From: Methylomagnum ishizawai
Lineage (GTDB): Bacteria; Pseudomonadota; Gammaproteobacteria; Methylococcales; Methylococcaceae
Assembly: GCF_900155475.1 (NCBI RefSeq)
Contig: NZ_FXAM01000001.1
Span: 1,413,501-1,477,500, forward strand
Direction: 5' to 3'
DNA length: 64,000 nt
The notes beneath the pieces are model-generated. The model did no database searches and was not told the origin of the DNA. It worked only from the letters and a program-made list of their open reading frames with translations. Positions 35,998 through 47,389 of the stretch are shown piece by piece; the first letter of the stretch is position 1, and the number at the start of each line of letters is the position of its first letter. Position numbers and translations under genes: made by a program.

Positions 35998-37395
35998 CTA
36001 CACCGATTCCCGCAACCCATATTTCCGCACCCGGTAGCGCAGGGTCTCCCGCGTGGTGCCGAGGGCGCGGGCGGCGGCGGTGACATTGCCCTGGTGCCGG
36101 TTCAGCGTGGTTTCGATGATATAGCGGTCCATGTCGTCCAGGTCCATGCTGCCATCGAGCGGGATGAACAGGCCATCGACGCCACCCTCCACCATGGGGC
36201 GCACCGCCGCCGGAGTCTGGGCACCGGGCAATTGCAGCCATTGCGTCGGGAACACCGGCCCGTCGGCGAACAACACGCAACGCTCGACCAGGTTGCGGAG
36301 TTCGCGCACATTGCCGGGCCAATCATGGGCGCGGAGCGCGGTCCAGACCTCCTGCGGCACCATCTTCACCTGCTTGCCGGCCTTGGCGTTGATCTCGGCG
36401 ATGAAGATCGGCACCAGTTCCTCCAAATCCTCCTTGACTTCCCTGAGCGGCGGCAGCGCCAGCTTGAACACGCTGAGCCGGTGATAAAGATCGCCGCGGA
36501 ATTCGCCGTGCTTCACCATGGTTTCCAGGTCGCGGTGGCTGGCGGCGAGGATTTGCACATCCACCGCGATTTCCCGCTCCGAACCCAGGCGGCGGAATTT
36601 GCGGTCCTCGATGGCTTTCAGCAGCTTGGCCTGCAAGTCCATCGACATCTCGCCGATCTCGTCCAGGAACAAGGTGCCGCCGTCGGCCTGTTCGATCAGG
36701 CCACGATGGCGGCCCGACGCCCCGGTGAACGCGCCGGCCTCGTGTCCGAACAACTGCGATTCCAAGAGTTCGCGGGGCAGGGCGGCGCAATTGAGTTCCA
36801 CCAGGGGGCTTTGCCCGCGCTTGCCGCCGTAATGGAGGATACGCGCCGCCAGCCCCTTGCCGGTGCCGGTTTCCCCGGCGATCACGATGGCGCTGAACGG
36901 CACCTTGGTCAGCCGGGCCAGCATTTCCCGCACGTTGCGGGCGGCGGAGCTGCGGCCCACGAAGGCTTCCGGGGAATAGCGCCGGTAGCCGTGTTCGGCC
37001 TGTTCGATCAAGCGGCGCTGGGCCAGGGCGCTGCGCGAGGCGCTGGCCATCACCAAATCCAGCCGGTCCATCTCGCAGGGTTTTTCCAGGAACTCATAGG
37101 CGCCGAGCCGCAAGGCCCGCACCGAATCCTGAACGCTGCCATAGCCGGTCAGGAACAGCCATTCGCAATGCGGTACCCGGTCCTTGATTTGTTCCATCAG
37201 GTCCAGGGCGTTGCCGTCCGGCAGGTTCATATCGGACAGGATCAGCAAGGGTTCGCAGTGCTGGTCCAACAATAAACGGCGGGCCTCGGCCAGGCTGCGC
37301 ACCCATTCGACCTCCCAGCCGCCGCGGCGGTAGTGGCGGGTGAGTTCCTGGCCGAGCAGGGTTTCGTCCTCGATAAGCAATAGGCTATTGGGCAT
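35998..37395 (-). CDS. orphan sigma-54-dependent response regulator
   Basis: 465 aa. The receiver has phospho-acceptor D55 and the conserved K of LEKPCE. The AAA+ domain has GETGTGKG (Walker A), the sigma-54 contact GAFTGA, GGTLFLDEIGEM (Walker B) and FRGDLYHRLSVF. A Fis-type helix-turn-helix ends the protein (NVTAAARALGTTRETLRYRVRKYG). No histidine kinase gene is nearby. It follows the DUF2490-like gene by 27 bp on the same strand and is probably co-transcribed with it. Confidence 0.92.
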   Translation of the reverse strand: MPNSLLLIEDETLLGQELTRHYRRGGWEVEWVRSLAEARRLLLDQHCEPLLILSDMNLPDGNALDLMEQIKDRVPHCEWLFLTGYGSVQDSVRALRLGAYEFLEKPCEMDRLDLVMASASRSALAQRRLIEQAEHGYRRYSPEAFVGRSSAARNVREMLARLTKVPFSAIVIAGETGTGKGLAARILHYGGKRGQSPLVELNCAALPRELLESQLFGHEAGAFTGASGRHRGLIEQADGGTLFLDEIGEMSMDLQAKLLKAIEDRKFRRLGSEREIAVDVQILAASHRDLETMVKHGEFRGDLYHRLSVFKLALPPLREVKEDLEELVPIFIAEINAKAGKQVKMVPQEVWTALRAHDWPGNVRELRNLVERCVLFADGPVFPTQWLQLPGAQTPAAVRPMVEGGVDGLFIPLDGSMDLDDMDRYIIETTLNRHQGNVTAAARALGTTRETLRYRVRKYGLRESV

Positions 37396-37422
37396 GGCGG
37401 TCCTCGTGCCGGGGCGCGTCGT

Positions 37423-38139
37423 TTAGAAGTTGATGAATAGGGAACCCATGATGAGGTGATGCATGGTTTCGGCGCTATGGGTCGCGTTGTCGATGTACTG
37501 GTTTAGATAACCCAACTCGGTGCGGAAGTTCGGGTTGAAGGTCCACGCCCCGCCGAGGAAGGCCCGGTTCTGGTCGAAGCCGGATTGGCCACCGACCGGG
37601 GTGCTGTTCACCCGCACGAAGAACTCGTCCCAGGCCACCAGCGCCAGCCGTGGCTCGAAATCGAAGGGGCGCATATAGCGGATCATTTGCCTGGGGCGGA
37701 CCCGGACCGAGTCGGCGACGATGAAGTTGGTCTCCAACAGGGTCCTGAAGGTGAATGTGCCAAAATCGGTCGGTAGGACGTAGCGGAACGCGGGCCATAA
37801 ATCCTGTTGGGCGTAATAGGGCTTGCCGACGTTCTGGGTGGGCAGGAAGGTATAGCCCATCCACACCGTGGCCCGTTCGCTCAGCGAGTAGCCCAGCGCC
37901 ACCCGGGCCATGCCCTGGTACCAATGGCTCCAGTTGTCATCCCAGCGCGACTGGCCTTCCAGCCAGAGGCGGCCTTGTTGCAGGTTGGGATCGATGAAGC
38001 CCAGGCTGCCCTCGGCGACCACCTGCGCCCAGGAGCCGCCGTCCTCGGTGAGGTCGTCGGCGTGAGCGGCGGGGCTCGCACCCAGGACGGTGCAGGCGGT
38101 GGCGGAGATCATCAGGCTTTTGATTTTGGAATTGAGCAT
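37423..38139 (-). CDS. DUF2490-like outer-membrane protein
   Basis: 238 aa from ATG 38139. The signal peptide ends near AAHAD (residue 27). The mature part is strand-rich with ALGYSLSERATVWMGYTFLPT, a FRYVLPTDFGTFTFRTLLET segment, WDEFFVRVN, and DQNRAFLGGAWTFNPNFRTELGYLNQY, then ends in FINF. This pattern fits the DUF2490 family of small outer-membrane barrels. Function is unknown. It is the first gene of a pair with the orphan regulator; an upstream in-frame start (38292) would give 51 extra unconserved residues. Confidence 0.78.
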   Translation of the reverse strand: MLNSKIKSLMISATACTVLGASPAAHADDLTEDGGSWAQVVAEGSLGFIDPNLQQGRLWLEGQSRWDDNWSHWYQGMARVALGYSLSERATVWMGYTFLPTQNVGKPYYAQQDLWPAFRYVLPTDFGTFTFRTLLETNFIVADSVRVRPRQMIRYMRPFDFEPRLALVAWDEFFVRVNSTPVGGQSGFDQNRAFLGGAWTFNPNFRTELGYLNQYIDNATHSAETMHHLIMGSLFINF

Positions 38140-38623
38140 GCCTTGGTGTATTGCGACGGTGTGGAGCAAAAAACTATGGGTGAGGGTAGTCCAGGCGGGG
38201 CGAAGCGGAATCCGCAAGTGGATTCCCCGCATTGCCTCGGTTAAGGGATTTTGGGGCGCGACGGCTCCGGGGCCGCAGGCGGAAGGCAGCATGGCTGGCG
38301 TGCTTTCGTGCTGGGGCGATGGCCTTCTTTAGCGACTTGCATGCCATGGCCGGGCTGGGCCGATAAGCCTATGAAATCGCGCCGTTTATCGCCGTTTCCC
38401 AAGGTCGGGGCCGCTTGGAATCCGGTGGATTGGGACCGGAAGTGGTGGATATAAACCTATTTCTGGGATGGCTGTGCCGATGGGGCGATGGGTTAAACTT
38501 GGAAGTCGGTCACGGCATGGCGTGACGGCTTATGCAGGAGGCCGCAGCGTCCTGGCGGGCCGGGCTGGTGGGAGGTTCGAGGCTCCGCGACGGGGTCGGC
38601 TTTTTTAACGCGAGACTTGAAGC
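38140..38623. other. divergent intergenic region, nothing recognised
   Basis: About 480 bases between the DUF2490-like gene (minus) and the kelch gene (plus). It must hold both promoters. I looked for a GG-N10-GC sigma-54 element because of the neighbouring regulator and found none with a proper TGGC/TTGC core. No RNA gene is evident. Confidence 0.5.
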
Positions 38624-40198
38624 ATGCCGAAGCAACGTGGACGCCTGCGGGCGCTTGCGCTCGGGACCGTTTTGGGCCTGGGAGAATTGGGGATGGCGGG
38701 CGGGGCCGGAGCCGCCACCTGGACGCCGTTGTGGAATGCCGCGCCCGATAAGGCCGGCACGATGCTGCTGCTGACCGATGGCACGGTCATGGTCCAGCAG
38801 AACGGCGCGGGCAATACCGCCCGATGGATGAAGCTGACCCCCGACCCCAACGGCGGCTATGTCGCCGGGACGTGGTCCAAACTGGCGGCCATGGGCACAC
38901 CCCGGTTGTATTTCCCCTCGCAGGTGCTGCCGGATGGCCGGGTCTGGGTCTTGGGCGGCGAATACAGCGCCTCCGCGACCGCCGTTCACCTCAACACCGG
39001 GGAAATCTACGATCCCGTGGCCGACCGCTGGTCCCCCATCGCCCACCATCCGCAATCCTTGTTCGGGGATGTGCCGACCCTGTTGCTGGACGGGGGCAAA
39101 ATCCTGGCCGGTTCCATCCTGAGTTCGGGCTTTGCCGCGGGCCGCTCCACCTTCCTCTACGATATCGCCAGCAATACTTGGTCGGGCGCGATTCCCAAGG
39201 TCCATGCCGATTCCAGCGCCGAGGAATCCTGGGCGCTGATGGGCGATGGCCGGGTGTTGACCTACGATGTCTACAAGAGCAACGCCACGGCGTCCGCCGT
39301 CGGCGGCGGCAGGTATGCCGAGGCGTTCGACCCCGCCCATTACACCGACGGCGATCCCGCGACCCGGCCCTGGGTTTCCATCAGTCCCAGCGACGGCACC
39401 GCCTCCGGCACGATTCCCTTGCTGGGGCAAAGCGACGGCGAGATGGGGCCGATCCTGCGCCTCTACGATGGGCGGATGTTCCTGATCGGGGCCACTGGCC
39501 GCACCGCGTTCTATGCGCCCGACACCCATGCCTGGGCGACCGGACCCAGCGTCCCCGGCGGCTTGGCGGTGAACGACGCGCCCGCCGCCCTCCTGCCCAA
39601 CGGCCATGTGATCCTGGCCGCCGAAGGGGGCGGGGGGCGGCCTTTGTTCGATTTCAACCCCGCCACCCAAACCATGGCCCGGTTGTCCCTGCCTAGCGCT
39701 TTAGCGGGCGATCTGGGCAACACCGCTTATCAAATCAGGCTGCTGTTGTTGCCGACCGGGCAATTGCTGCTGGCCACGGCGTCCACCCGGCTCTGGGTCT
39801 ACACGCCGGACGGCACGCCCAAAGCGGCCTACCGTCCCTTGGTGAAGAAGGTGGTCGCCCAGGGTTGCGGCAAGTTCACCCTGACCGGCAAGCGCCTCAC
39901 CGGGCAGTCGGCGGGCGCGGCCTATGGCGACGATGCCGAGATGGACGAGAACTATCCCATCGTCCGATTCCAGGACGCCGCGGGCGATAGTGTCTACGCC
40001 AAGACCTTGCATTGGAGTACTACTCATATCGCGACCGGCGACGCCCTGGTCACCACCGATTTCAGCTTGCCAGCCGGGTTCGCCGCCGGGAATTATCAGA
40101 TGACGGTGAGTGCCGCCGGTATCCAATCCCTCGCCACGGCGGTCAATATCACGGCTTCCCAATTGCCGTCCCAGCCCGGTTGTCCCGCCGCCCGATAA
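38624..40198 (+). CDS. secreted kelch-repeat protein with galactose-oxidase-like C-terminal domain
   Basis: 524 aa with a signal peptide ending near GAGAAT (about residue 31). Kelch-type blades follow, visible as repeated hydrophobic-Asp-Gly-x-hydrophobic-hydrophobic units (LLTDGTVMV, VLPDGRVWVLGG, LLDGGKILAG, LMGDGRVLTYD, LYDGRMFLIG, LLPNGHVILA). The last 120 residues resemble the galactose oxidase-like early-set domain. Cysteines occur only at the start of that domain and at the extreme C-terminus, so the Cys-Tyr cofactor of copper radical oxidases is absent and oxidase activity is unlikely. The substrate or partner is unknown. A terminator follows. Confidence 0.82.
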   Translation: MPKQRGRLRALALGTVLGLGELGMAGGAGAATWTPLWNAAPDKAGTMLLLTDGTVMVQQNGAGNTARWMKLTPDPNGGYVAGTWSKLAAMGTPRLYFPSQVLPDGRVWVLGGEYSASATAVHLNTGEIYDPVADRWSPIAHHPQSLFGDVPTLLLDGGKILAGSILSSGFAAGRSTFLYDIASNTWSGAIPKVHADSSAEESWALMGDGRVLTYDVYKSNATASAVGGGRYAEAFDPAHYTDGDPATRPWVSISPSDGTASGTIPLLGQSDGEMGPILRLYDGRMFLIGATGRTAFYAPDTHAWATGPSVPGGLAVNDAPAALLPNGHVILAAEGGGGRPLFDFNPATQTMARLSLPSALAGDLGNTAYQIRLLLLPTGQLLLATASTRLWVYTPDGTPKAAYRPLVKKVVAQGCGKFTLTGKRLTGQSAGAAYGDDAEMDENYPIVRFQDAAGDSVYAKTLHWSTTHIATGDALVTTDFSLPAGFAAGNYQMTVSAAGIQSLATAVNITASQLPSQPGCPAAR

Positions 40199-40206
40199 GG
40201 CATGGC

Positions 40207-40237
40207 GGGCCGGTGTTCAAACCGGCCCGTTTTTTTG
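40207..40237 (+). terminator. rho-independent terminator after the kelch gene
   Basis: GGGCCGGT, loop GTTCAA, ACCGGCCC, then G and seven T. Confidence 0.93.
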
Positions 40238-40299
40238 CGCCCACGGACTGGGCTTTCCAGGATAACCCCGGAAGGCGAAAGGCTATTTATAAGGCTTGG

Positions 40300-40443
40300 T
40301 TATTGATTCAATCATGACAATTTAATTTTCTTTATATACCAAGCCACTTATAGTCTGTTCACTGGATAAGGATGCGGGAGCGGGGGGGCTGGGAATGGAA
40401 GCCGCCACATAACAACAATCCAAAAAACGAGGAGGAAGGCCGC
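40300..40443 (+). promoter_or_regulatory. cbbL: AT-rich leader of the RuBisCO operon
   Basis: A conspicuously AT-rich segment (about 40300-40365) interrupts the GC-rich surroundings and precedes cbbL. TATAGT at 40349-40354 could be a -10 box, although the -35 at the right spacing is poor (TTTTCT). A CbbR-type regulator site is expected here from other cbb operons, but I cannot assign one. GAGGAAGG is the ribosome site of cbbL. Confidence 0.4.
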
Positions 40444-41865
40444 ATGGCCACGAAAACCTATAGCGCGGGCGTCAAGCAATATCGCGAGACCTACTGGGAC
40501 CCCGATTACACCCCCGCCGCCACCGATTTGCTCGCGGTGTTCAAGATCACCCCGCAACCGGGCGTGGACCCCGAGGAAGCCGCCGCCGCCGTCGCCTCCG
40601 AATCCTCCACCGGCACCTGGACCACGGTCTGGACCGACCTCCTCACCGACCTCGATTATTACAAGGGCCGCGCCTACCGCATCGAGGCCGTGCCCGGCCA
40701 TCCCGAGCAGTTCTACGCCTTCATCGCTTATCCCATCGATTTGTTCGAGGAAGGCTCGGTGGTCAACGTGCTGACTTCCTTGGTCGGCAATGTGTTCGGT
40801 TTCAAGGCCGTGCGCGGGTTGAGGCTGGAGGACGTGCATTTCCCCATCGCCTATATCAAGACCTGCGGCGGTCCGCCCCATGGCATCCAGGTCGAGCGCG
40901 ACATCATGAATATCTATGGGCGTCCCTTGCTGGGTTGCACCATCAAGCCCAAGCTCGGTTTGTCGGCCAAGAACTATGGCCGCGCCGTGTACGAATGCCT
41001 GCGCGGCGGGCTGGATTTCACCAAGGACGACGAGAACGTCAACAGCCAGCCGTTCATGCGCTGGCGGCAACGCTTCGATTTCGTGCAGGAGGCCATCGAT
41101 AAGGCCGAGGTCGAAACCGGCGAGCGCAAGGGCCATTACCTCAACGTGACCGCGCCCACCCCGGAAGAGATGTATAAGCGGGCCGAATACGCCAAAGCCA
41201 TCGGCTCGCGCATCATCATGCACGATTTCCTCAGTGGCGGTTTCTGCGCCAATACCGGGCTGGCCAATTGGTGCCGCGAGAACGGGATGCTGCTGCACAT
41301 CCACCGCGCCATGCACGCCGTCATCGACCGCAATCCCAGCCATGGCATCCATTTCCGCGTGCTGGCGAAGGTGCTGCGCCTGTCGGGCGGCGACCATCTC
41401 CACACCGGCACCGTGGTCGGCAAGCTGGAAGGCGACCGCGCCGCCGTGCTGGGCGTGATCGACCTATTACGCGAGCGCCGCGTCAAGGAAGATCGAAGCC
41501 GGGGCATCTTCTTCGACCAGGATTGGGGTTCGATGCCCGGCGTGTTCACGGTGGGCTCGGGCGGCATCCATGTTTGGCATATGCCCGCCTTATTGGGGAT
41601 TTTCGGCGACGACGCGGTGTTCCAGTTCGGCGGCGGCACGCTCGGCCATCCCTGGGGCAACGCGGCGGGGGCGGCGGCCAACCGGGTCGCGCTGGAAGCC
41701 TGCGTCGCGGCCCGCAACGAAGGCCGGTCCCTGGAACAGGAGGGCCGGGCGGTCCTGCTGGCGGCGGCGGAGCATTCGCCCGAGCTCAAGGCCGCTTTGG
41801 AGACCTGGAAGGAAATCAAGTTCGAGTTCGACACCGTGGACAAACTCGACGTGGCCCGCCCCTGA
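40444..41865 (+). CDS. cbbL: ribulose-1,5-bisphosphate carboxylase/oxygenase large subunit, form IA-like
   Basis: 473 aa preceded by GAGGAAGG. The catalytic TIKPKLGLS (K168, K170, equivalent to spinach 175 and 177) and the carbamylated lysine in [10 protein letters not shown] (K194) are intact, followed by HIHRAMHAV and [17 protein letters not shown] (loop 6). The N-terminal sequence and the 114-aa small subunit fit form IA. It fixes CO2 onto ribulose bisphosphate in the Calvin cycle. The gene pair has no adjacent activase or cbbR. Methylococcus capsulatus also encodes RuBisCO, consistent with the proposed host. Confidence 0.96.
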   Translation: MATKTYSAGVKQYRETYWDPDYTPAATDLLAVFKITPQPGVDPEEAAAAVASESSTGTWTTVWTDLLTDLDYYKGRAYRIEAVPGHPEQFYAFIAYPIDLFEEGSVVNVLTSLVGNVFGFKAVRGLRLEDVHFPIAYIKTCGGPPHGIQVERDIMNIYGRPLLGCTIKPKLGLSAKNYGRAVYECLRGGLDFTKDDENVNSQPFMRWRQRFDFVQEAIDKAEVETGERKGHYLNVTAPTPEEMYKRAEYAKAIGSRIIMHDFLSGGFCANTGLANWCRENGMLLHIHRAMHAVIDRNPSHGIHFRVLAKVLRLSGGDHLHTGTVVGKLEGDRAAVLGVIDLLRERRVKEDRSRGIFFDQDWGSMPGVFTVGSGGIHVWHMPALLGIFGDDAVFQFGGGTLGHPWGNAAGAAANRVALEACVAARNEGRSLEQEGRAVLLAAAEHSPELKAALETWKEIKFEFDTVDKLDVARP

Positions 41866-41919
41866 GCGCGGAGCCTCATCACCATCGACAGATTTTTGAT
41901 AGCAACGAGGAGCCAAGAT

Positions 41920-42264
41920 ATGAGCGAAATCCGGGATTTTTCCCCATCCAGCCGCAAGCTCGGAACCTTTTCCTATCTGAAGGAGATGGAGCCGGAGCGC
42001 ATCCGCAAGCAGGTCGAGTACATCGTGCGCCGGGGTTGGAATCCGGCGGTGGAGCATAGCGAGCCGGAGAACGCCTTCGATCATTATTGGTATATGTGGA
42101 AACTGCCGCTGTTCGGCGAGACCGATGTGGATAAAATCCTGGCCGAGGCCGCAGCCTGCCGCGCCGCCCATCCCCACAACCATGTGCGCCTGGTCGGCTA
42201 CGATACCCGCAGGCAATCGCAGGGGGCGGCGCTGGTGGTCTACCGGGGTTTGGCGGCGGCTTGA
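41920..42264 (+). CDS. cbbS: ribulose-1,5-bisphosphate carboxylase/oxygenase small subunit
   Basis: 114 aa preceded by CGAGGAG at the usual distance. The small-subunit fold is recognisable: the GTFSYL start, [35 protein letters not shown] and [23 protein letters not shown]. It lies 54 bp downstream of cbbL. The short form of the N-terminal region is typical of form I proteobacterial enzymes. A stem-loop follows. Confidence 0.96.
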   Translation: MSEIRDFSPSSRKLGTFSYLKEMEPERIRKQVEYIVRRGWNPAVEHSEPENAFDHYWYMWKLPLFGETDVDKILAEAAACRAAHPHNHVRLVGYDTRRQSQGAALVVYRGLAAA

Positions 42265-42281
42265 TGGGATTGGGAAGGAGG

Positions 42282-42301
42282 ACCGGGGCGTCGGCCCCGG
42301 T
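42282..42301. terminator. stem-loop between convergent cbbS and rnpB
   Basis: ACCGGGGC, loop GTCG, GCCCCGGT, a perfect 8-bp stem. There is no T-run, so it is a processing or weak termination structure for either transcript. Confidence 0.5.
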
Positions 42302-42313
42302 GCGTAGGGAAAT

Positions 42314-42691
42314 AAGTGGAGTTGGCCGATAAGCCGGGTTCTGTCTTGGACAGCCATTCATCTGGGACACGCCTCGCGACGCGCCTCAAGCGACCTACCC
42401 GGGAGCCGTGCGGACCACACGTCCGGGTTGCCCCGATGCCCCCCTATTTGGTCTTGCTCCGGGTGGGGTTTGCCCTGCCACCGCCGTTGCCGGCCGCGCG
42501 GTGCGCTCTTACCGCACCATTTCACCCTTACCCCGCCCGCCTGTGAGGGCTGATGGGGCGGTATATTTTCTGTGGCACTTTCCATAGGCTCGCGCCTTCC
42601 AGGCATTACCTGGCACCCTGTCCTGTGGAGCCCGGACTTTCCTCCACCCCGAAGGGCAGCGGCTGCCTGGCCGACTCCGCCGCCAAGTCTA
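42314..42691 (-). ncRNA. rnpB: RNase P RNA (bacterial type A)
   Basis: Read on the minus strand, the universally conserved segment GAGGAAAGTCCGGGCTCCA (P4 5' strand region) is followed by ACAGGACAGGGTGCCAGGTAA. GTAAGGGTGAAA and GTAAGAGCGCACCG lie in the middle, and near the 3' end is ACAGAACCCGGCTTATCGG, the P4 3' partner with the CCA-binding GGT-like loop context. The length, about 375 nt, is normal. The RNA is the catalytic subunit that trims tRNA 5' ends. The ends are estimated from the outermost conserved pairing, so they may be off by a few bases. Confidence 0.95.
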
Positions 42692-42711
42692 CCACGAAAA
42701 GCGGGGATATC

Positions 42712-42753
42712 TTGATCCAGGTCAAGAAGTGGCTTGGAGTTTGCCGCTATCCT
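42712..42753 (+). promoter_or_regulatory. FNR/ANR-type box with a -10 element at class II spacing
   Basis: TTGAT-CCAG-GTCAA (42712-42725) matches the TTGAT-N4-(A/G)TCAA pattern of FNR/ANR regulators and is centred at 42718.5. A TATCCT hexamer at 42748-42753 would place transcription start at about 42760, putting the box at -41.5, the class II activator position. The palindrome also covers a TTGACC on the minus strand that could be the rnpB -35, an alternative reading. Confidence 0.45.
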
Positions 42754-42759
42754 AATCAC

Positions 42760-42894
42760 CAATGGTGAAGCACTGGTTTACAGTGAATTCATTCCCCTAT
42801 TCCTTGTCCCCCACCCTGGGTGACATCCACCGAACTTTCGAATCCTCTGGGATGGTGTTGCGGGCTAAGGCATTGCCGAAGCCCGCTTTTTTTT
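42760..42894 (+). ncRNA. candidate small RNA with its own terminator
   Basis: A strong rho-independent terminator (GCGGGCT at 42860-42866, AGCCCGC at 42880-42886, then eight T) sits in a region without any plus-strand gene upstream for 500 bases. With the predicted start at 42760 the transcript is about 135 nt. It contains a CACTG-GTTTA-CAGTG hairpin near the 5' end, then a C-rich, presumably single-stranded stretch (TTCCTTGTCCCCCACCC), and the terminator stem. C-rich loops of this kind can pair with Shine-Dalgarno sequences. No known RNA family is recognised. Confidence 0.45.
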
Positions 42895-44581
<1,687 letters not shown>

Positions 44582-44582
<1 letters not shown>

Positions 44583-45787
44583 TGTCCAGTACCCGGCAAT
44601 TTCTAGACAAGCTACACCCGCACTTCGTCAAAGGCGGGAAGTTGGAGAAGCTCTATCCCGTCTACGAGATGGTGGATACCTTCCTCTATAGCCCGCCCGA
44701 TGTCACCCACGGCTCGGCCCATGTCCGCGACGCGGTGGACCTCAAGCGGGTCATGACCTATGTATGGATCGCGGCCCTGCCGTGCATGTTGATGGCGATC
44801 TTCAACACCGGCTATCAGGCCAACGCCGCCATGCAGGCTTTGGGTTTGACCGAAGTCCCGAATTGGCGCGGTCTGATCCAGAACTTCTTCGGCTTCAATC
44901 CGAACAATCCCATTTCCGACCTCGTTCATGGCGCTTTGTATTTCCTGCCGGTTTATATCGTCACCCTGGTGGCGGGCGGCATCTGGGAAGTGTTGTTCGC
45001 CGTGGTGCGTAAGCACGATGTCAACGAAGGCTTTTTCGTTTCTTCCATTTTGTTCGCCCTGACCCTGCCGCCGGATATTCCCCTGTGGCAAGTCGCCCTC
45101 GGTATTTCCTTCGGCGTGGTCATTGGCAAGGAAATCTTCGGCGGTACCGGCAAGAATTTCTTGAACCCGGCGCTGACGGGCCGCGCTTTCCTGTACTTCG
45201 CTTATCCGGCTTCCATGTCGGGCGACGCGGTGTGGACGGCGGTGGACGGCTTCAGCGGCGCAACCGCCCTGGGCGTCGCGGCCATGGGTGGTGTGCAAGG
45301 TATCCACGAGGCGGGCATTTCCTGGATGCAGACCTTCTTCGGCTTTGAACAGGGTTCCATGGGTGAAACCTCCACCTTCGCCTGTTTGATCGGCGCGGCT
45401 TTCCTGCTCTACACCCGCATCGCCAATTACCGCATCATCGCGGGCGTCCTGGTCGGCATGATCGCCACCTCCACCTTGTTGAACATCATCGGCAGCGATT
45501 CCAACGCCATGTTCTCCATGCCGTGGTATTGGCATCTGACCTTGGGCGGTTTCGCCTTCGGCACGGTCTATATGGCTACCGATCCGGTCAGCGCGGCCCA
45601 GACCAACACCGGTCGGTGGATTTTCGGTGCCTTGATCGGCTTCATGACCGTCTTGATCCGCGTGGTCAACCCGGCCTTCCCGGAAGGCATCATGTTGGCG
45701 ATCCTGTTCTCGAACATCTTCGCGCCGCTCATCGATTACGCGGTCATCAAGGCCAATATCGCCCGGAGGGTCAGACGCCATGTCTAA
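44582..45787 (+). CDS. nqrB: Na+-translocating NADH:quinone reductase subunit B
   Basis: 401 aa with about ten membrane helices. The covalent FMN site is the FSGATALG motif, with the Thr expected to carry FMN phosphoester-bound. It contains the riboflavin and part of the sodium channel in characterised enzymes. Flavin attachment needs ApbE, which is not in this window. The nqrC start overlaps its end by 8 bp. Confidence 0.95.
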
Positions 45788-46706
45788 TTCTGAGAATCTC
45801 AACGCCGCGCCGCCGATGCCCAAGAGCAAGCTGGCGCAATATATCGAGACGATGCAGCAGAAGATGCAGCCCATCCTCGACCTGCCCAACGACAGCTTCA
45901 AGAAGACGGTGATGGTGGCCCTGTGGTTGTGCCTCGCGGGCGCGGTCGTGGTGGCCGGTTCCGCCGTGTCGCTCAAGCCCTTGCAGGAAAGCAACAAGGC
46001 CCGCGATGAAAAGGTCAACATCCTGGAGGTCGCCGACCTGTTGAAGGCCGACACCAATGTGGACGCGGTGTTCAACAACATTGAAACCAAGATCGTGGAC
46101 CTCGCGACCGGCGACTATGTCGATTCGGTCGATGCCAAGACCTACGATCAATGGAAGGCCGCGAAAGACCCCGGTATGAGCGACGCCATCCCGCCGGAAA
46201 AGGACATTGCCAGCATCAAGCGCAAGCCCAAATACGCCAAGGTCTACTTGGTGAAAGAGGGCGGCCAGCTCAAGTCGGTGATCCTGCCGGTCAATGGTTA
46301 TGGCCTGTGGTCCACCATGTATGGCTTCATTTCCCTGGAAGCGGACGCCCAGACCGTGGTGGGTATGAACCTCTACGACCAGGCCGAAACCCCCGGTCTT
46401 GGCGGCGAGGTGGTCAACCCGAAATGGAAAGCCCTGTGGAAAGGGAAGAAGGTCTACAACTTCACCGGCAAGGAACTGCACGAGAGCAACCTGAGCGAAA
46501 AGGGCCAGGCCATCGAGATCGGCGAAGTCGCTTTGGGCTTGGTCAAAGGTTCGGTCGAACCCGGCAAGCCCGGTTCCGAATTCCAGGTGGACGCCCTGGC
46601 CGGCGCCACCCTCACCAGCCGCGGCGTGAGCAATCTCGTGCAGTACTGGATGGGCAAGGAAGGCTACGGCATCTATCTCGCCAAGCTTAGAAGCGCAAGA
46701 GGATAA
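45780..46706 (+). CDS. nqrC: Na+-translocating NADH:quinone reductase subunit C
   Basis: 308 aa, longer than the roughly 255-265 aa of well-studied NqrC. The extra part is an N-terminal cytoplasmic segment of about 40 residues (rich in N, P, M, Q) before the single membrane helix (about residues 43-66). The periplasmic FMN-binding domain ends with the attachment motif [13 protein letters not shown]. The subunit takes electrons from NqrB/D/E to riboflavin. The gene lies 4 bp before nqrD. Confidence 0.94.
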   Translation: MSNSENLNAAPPMPKSKLAQYIETMQQKMQPILDLPNDSFKKTVMVALWLCLAGAVVVAGSAVSLKPLQESNKARDEKVNILEVADLLKADTNVDAVFNNIETKIVDLATGDYVDSVDAKTYDQWKAAKDPGMSDAIPPEKDIASIKRKPKYAKVYLVKEGGQLKSVILPVNGYGLWSTMYGFISLEADAQTVVGMNLYDQAETPGLGGEVVNPKWKALWKGKKVYNFTGKELHESNLSEKGQAIEIGEVALGLVKGSVEPGKPGSEFQVDALAGATLTSRGVSNLVQYWMGKEGYGIYLAKLRSARG

Positions 46707-46710
46707 ACCC

Positions 46711-47388
46711 ATGAACCTGAACGCAGAACACAAGAAAGTTCTTGTCGATCCGTTGGTGGACAATAATCCCATCACCTTGCAGGTGTTGGGCATTTGTTCG
46801 GCGCTGGCGGTGACTTCCCAATTGTCCACGGCGCTCATCATGAGCTTGGCGCTGACCTCGGTCACGGCTTGCTCCAGCGCTGGTATCGCTATGATCCGCA
46901 ATCATATCCCGAGCAGCATCCGCATCATCGCGCAGATGGTCATCATCGCCTCGCTGGTGATCGTGGTGGACCAGATGCTCAAGGCTTTCGCCTATGACAT
47001 CAGCAAAAAGCTGTCGGTGTTCGTCGGCCTCATCATCACCAATTGCATCGTGATGGGCCGCGCCGAAGCCTACGCCATGAAGAACCCGCCCTGGGAAAGC
47101 TTCCTGGACGGCATCGGCAATGGTCTGGGCTACAGCCTGATCCTGGTCACCGTCGCCGTGGTCCGCGAGTTGTTCGGCTCCGGCAAATTGCTGGGGTTGG
47201 ACATCCTACCCTTGGTCAAGGATGGCGGCTGGTACGTCCCGAATGGCCTGTTGCTGCTGCCGCCCAGCGCCTTCTTCCTGATCGGTTTGATCATCTGGGC
47301 GGTGCGTTCCTGGAAGCCGAAGCAGGTCGAAAAGGCCGACTTCGCGATCCAACCGGCCCATGGTCTGGCCCACGGGGAGGCCCACTGA
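46711..47388 (+). CDS. nqrD: Na+-translocating NADH:quinone reductase subunit D
   Basis: 225 aa, with six membrane helices. The half-channel repeat [22 protein letters not shown] and the [14 protein letters not shown] motif of helix 4 carry the conserved Cys pair that binds the membrane [2Fe-2S] centre with NqrE. The length equals family average plus a short C-terminal tail. Part of nqrABCDEF. Confidence 0.95.
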   Translation: MNLNAEHKKVLVDPLVDNNPITLQVLGICSALAVTSQLSTALIMSLALTSVTACSSAGIAMIRNHIPSSIRIIAQMVIIASLVIVVDQMLKAFAYDISKKLSVFVGLIITNCIVMGRAEAYAMKNPPWESFLDGIGNGLGYSLILVTVAVVRELFGSGKLLGLDILPLVKDGGWYVPNGLLLLPPSAFFLIGLIIWAVRSWKPKQVEKADFAIQPAHGLAHGEAH

Positions 47389-47389
47389 G

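Noticed and set aside
38624-40198. Copper radical oxidase (galactose oxidase-like enzyme)
   Set aside because: The kelch and early-set domains fit, but the Cys needed for the Cys-Tyr cofactor is missing from the propeller.
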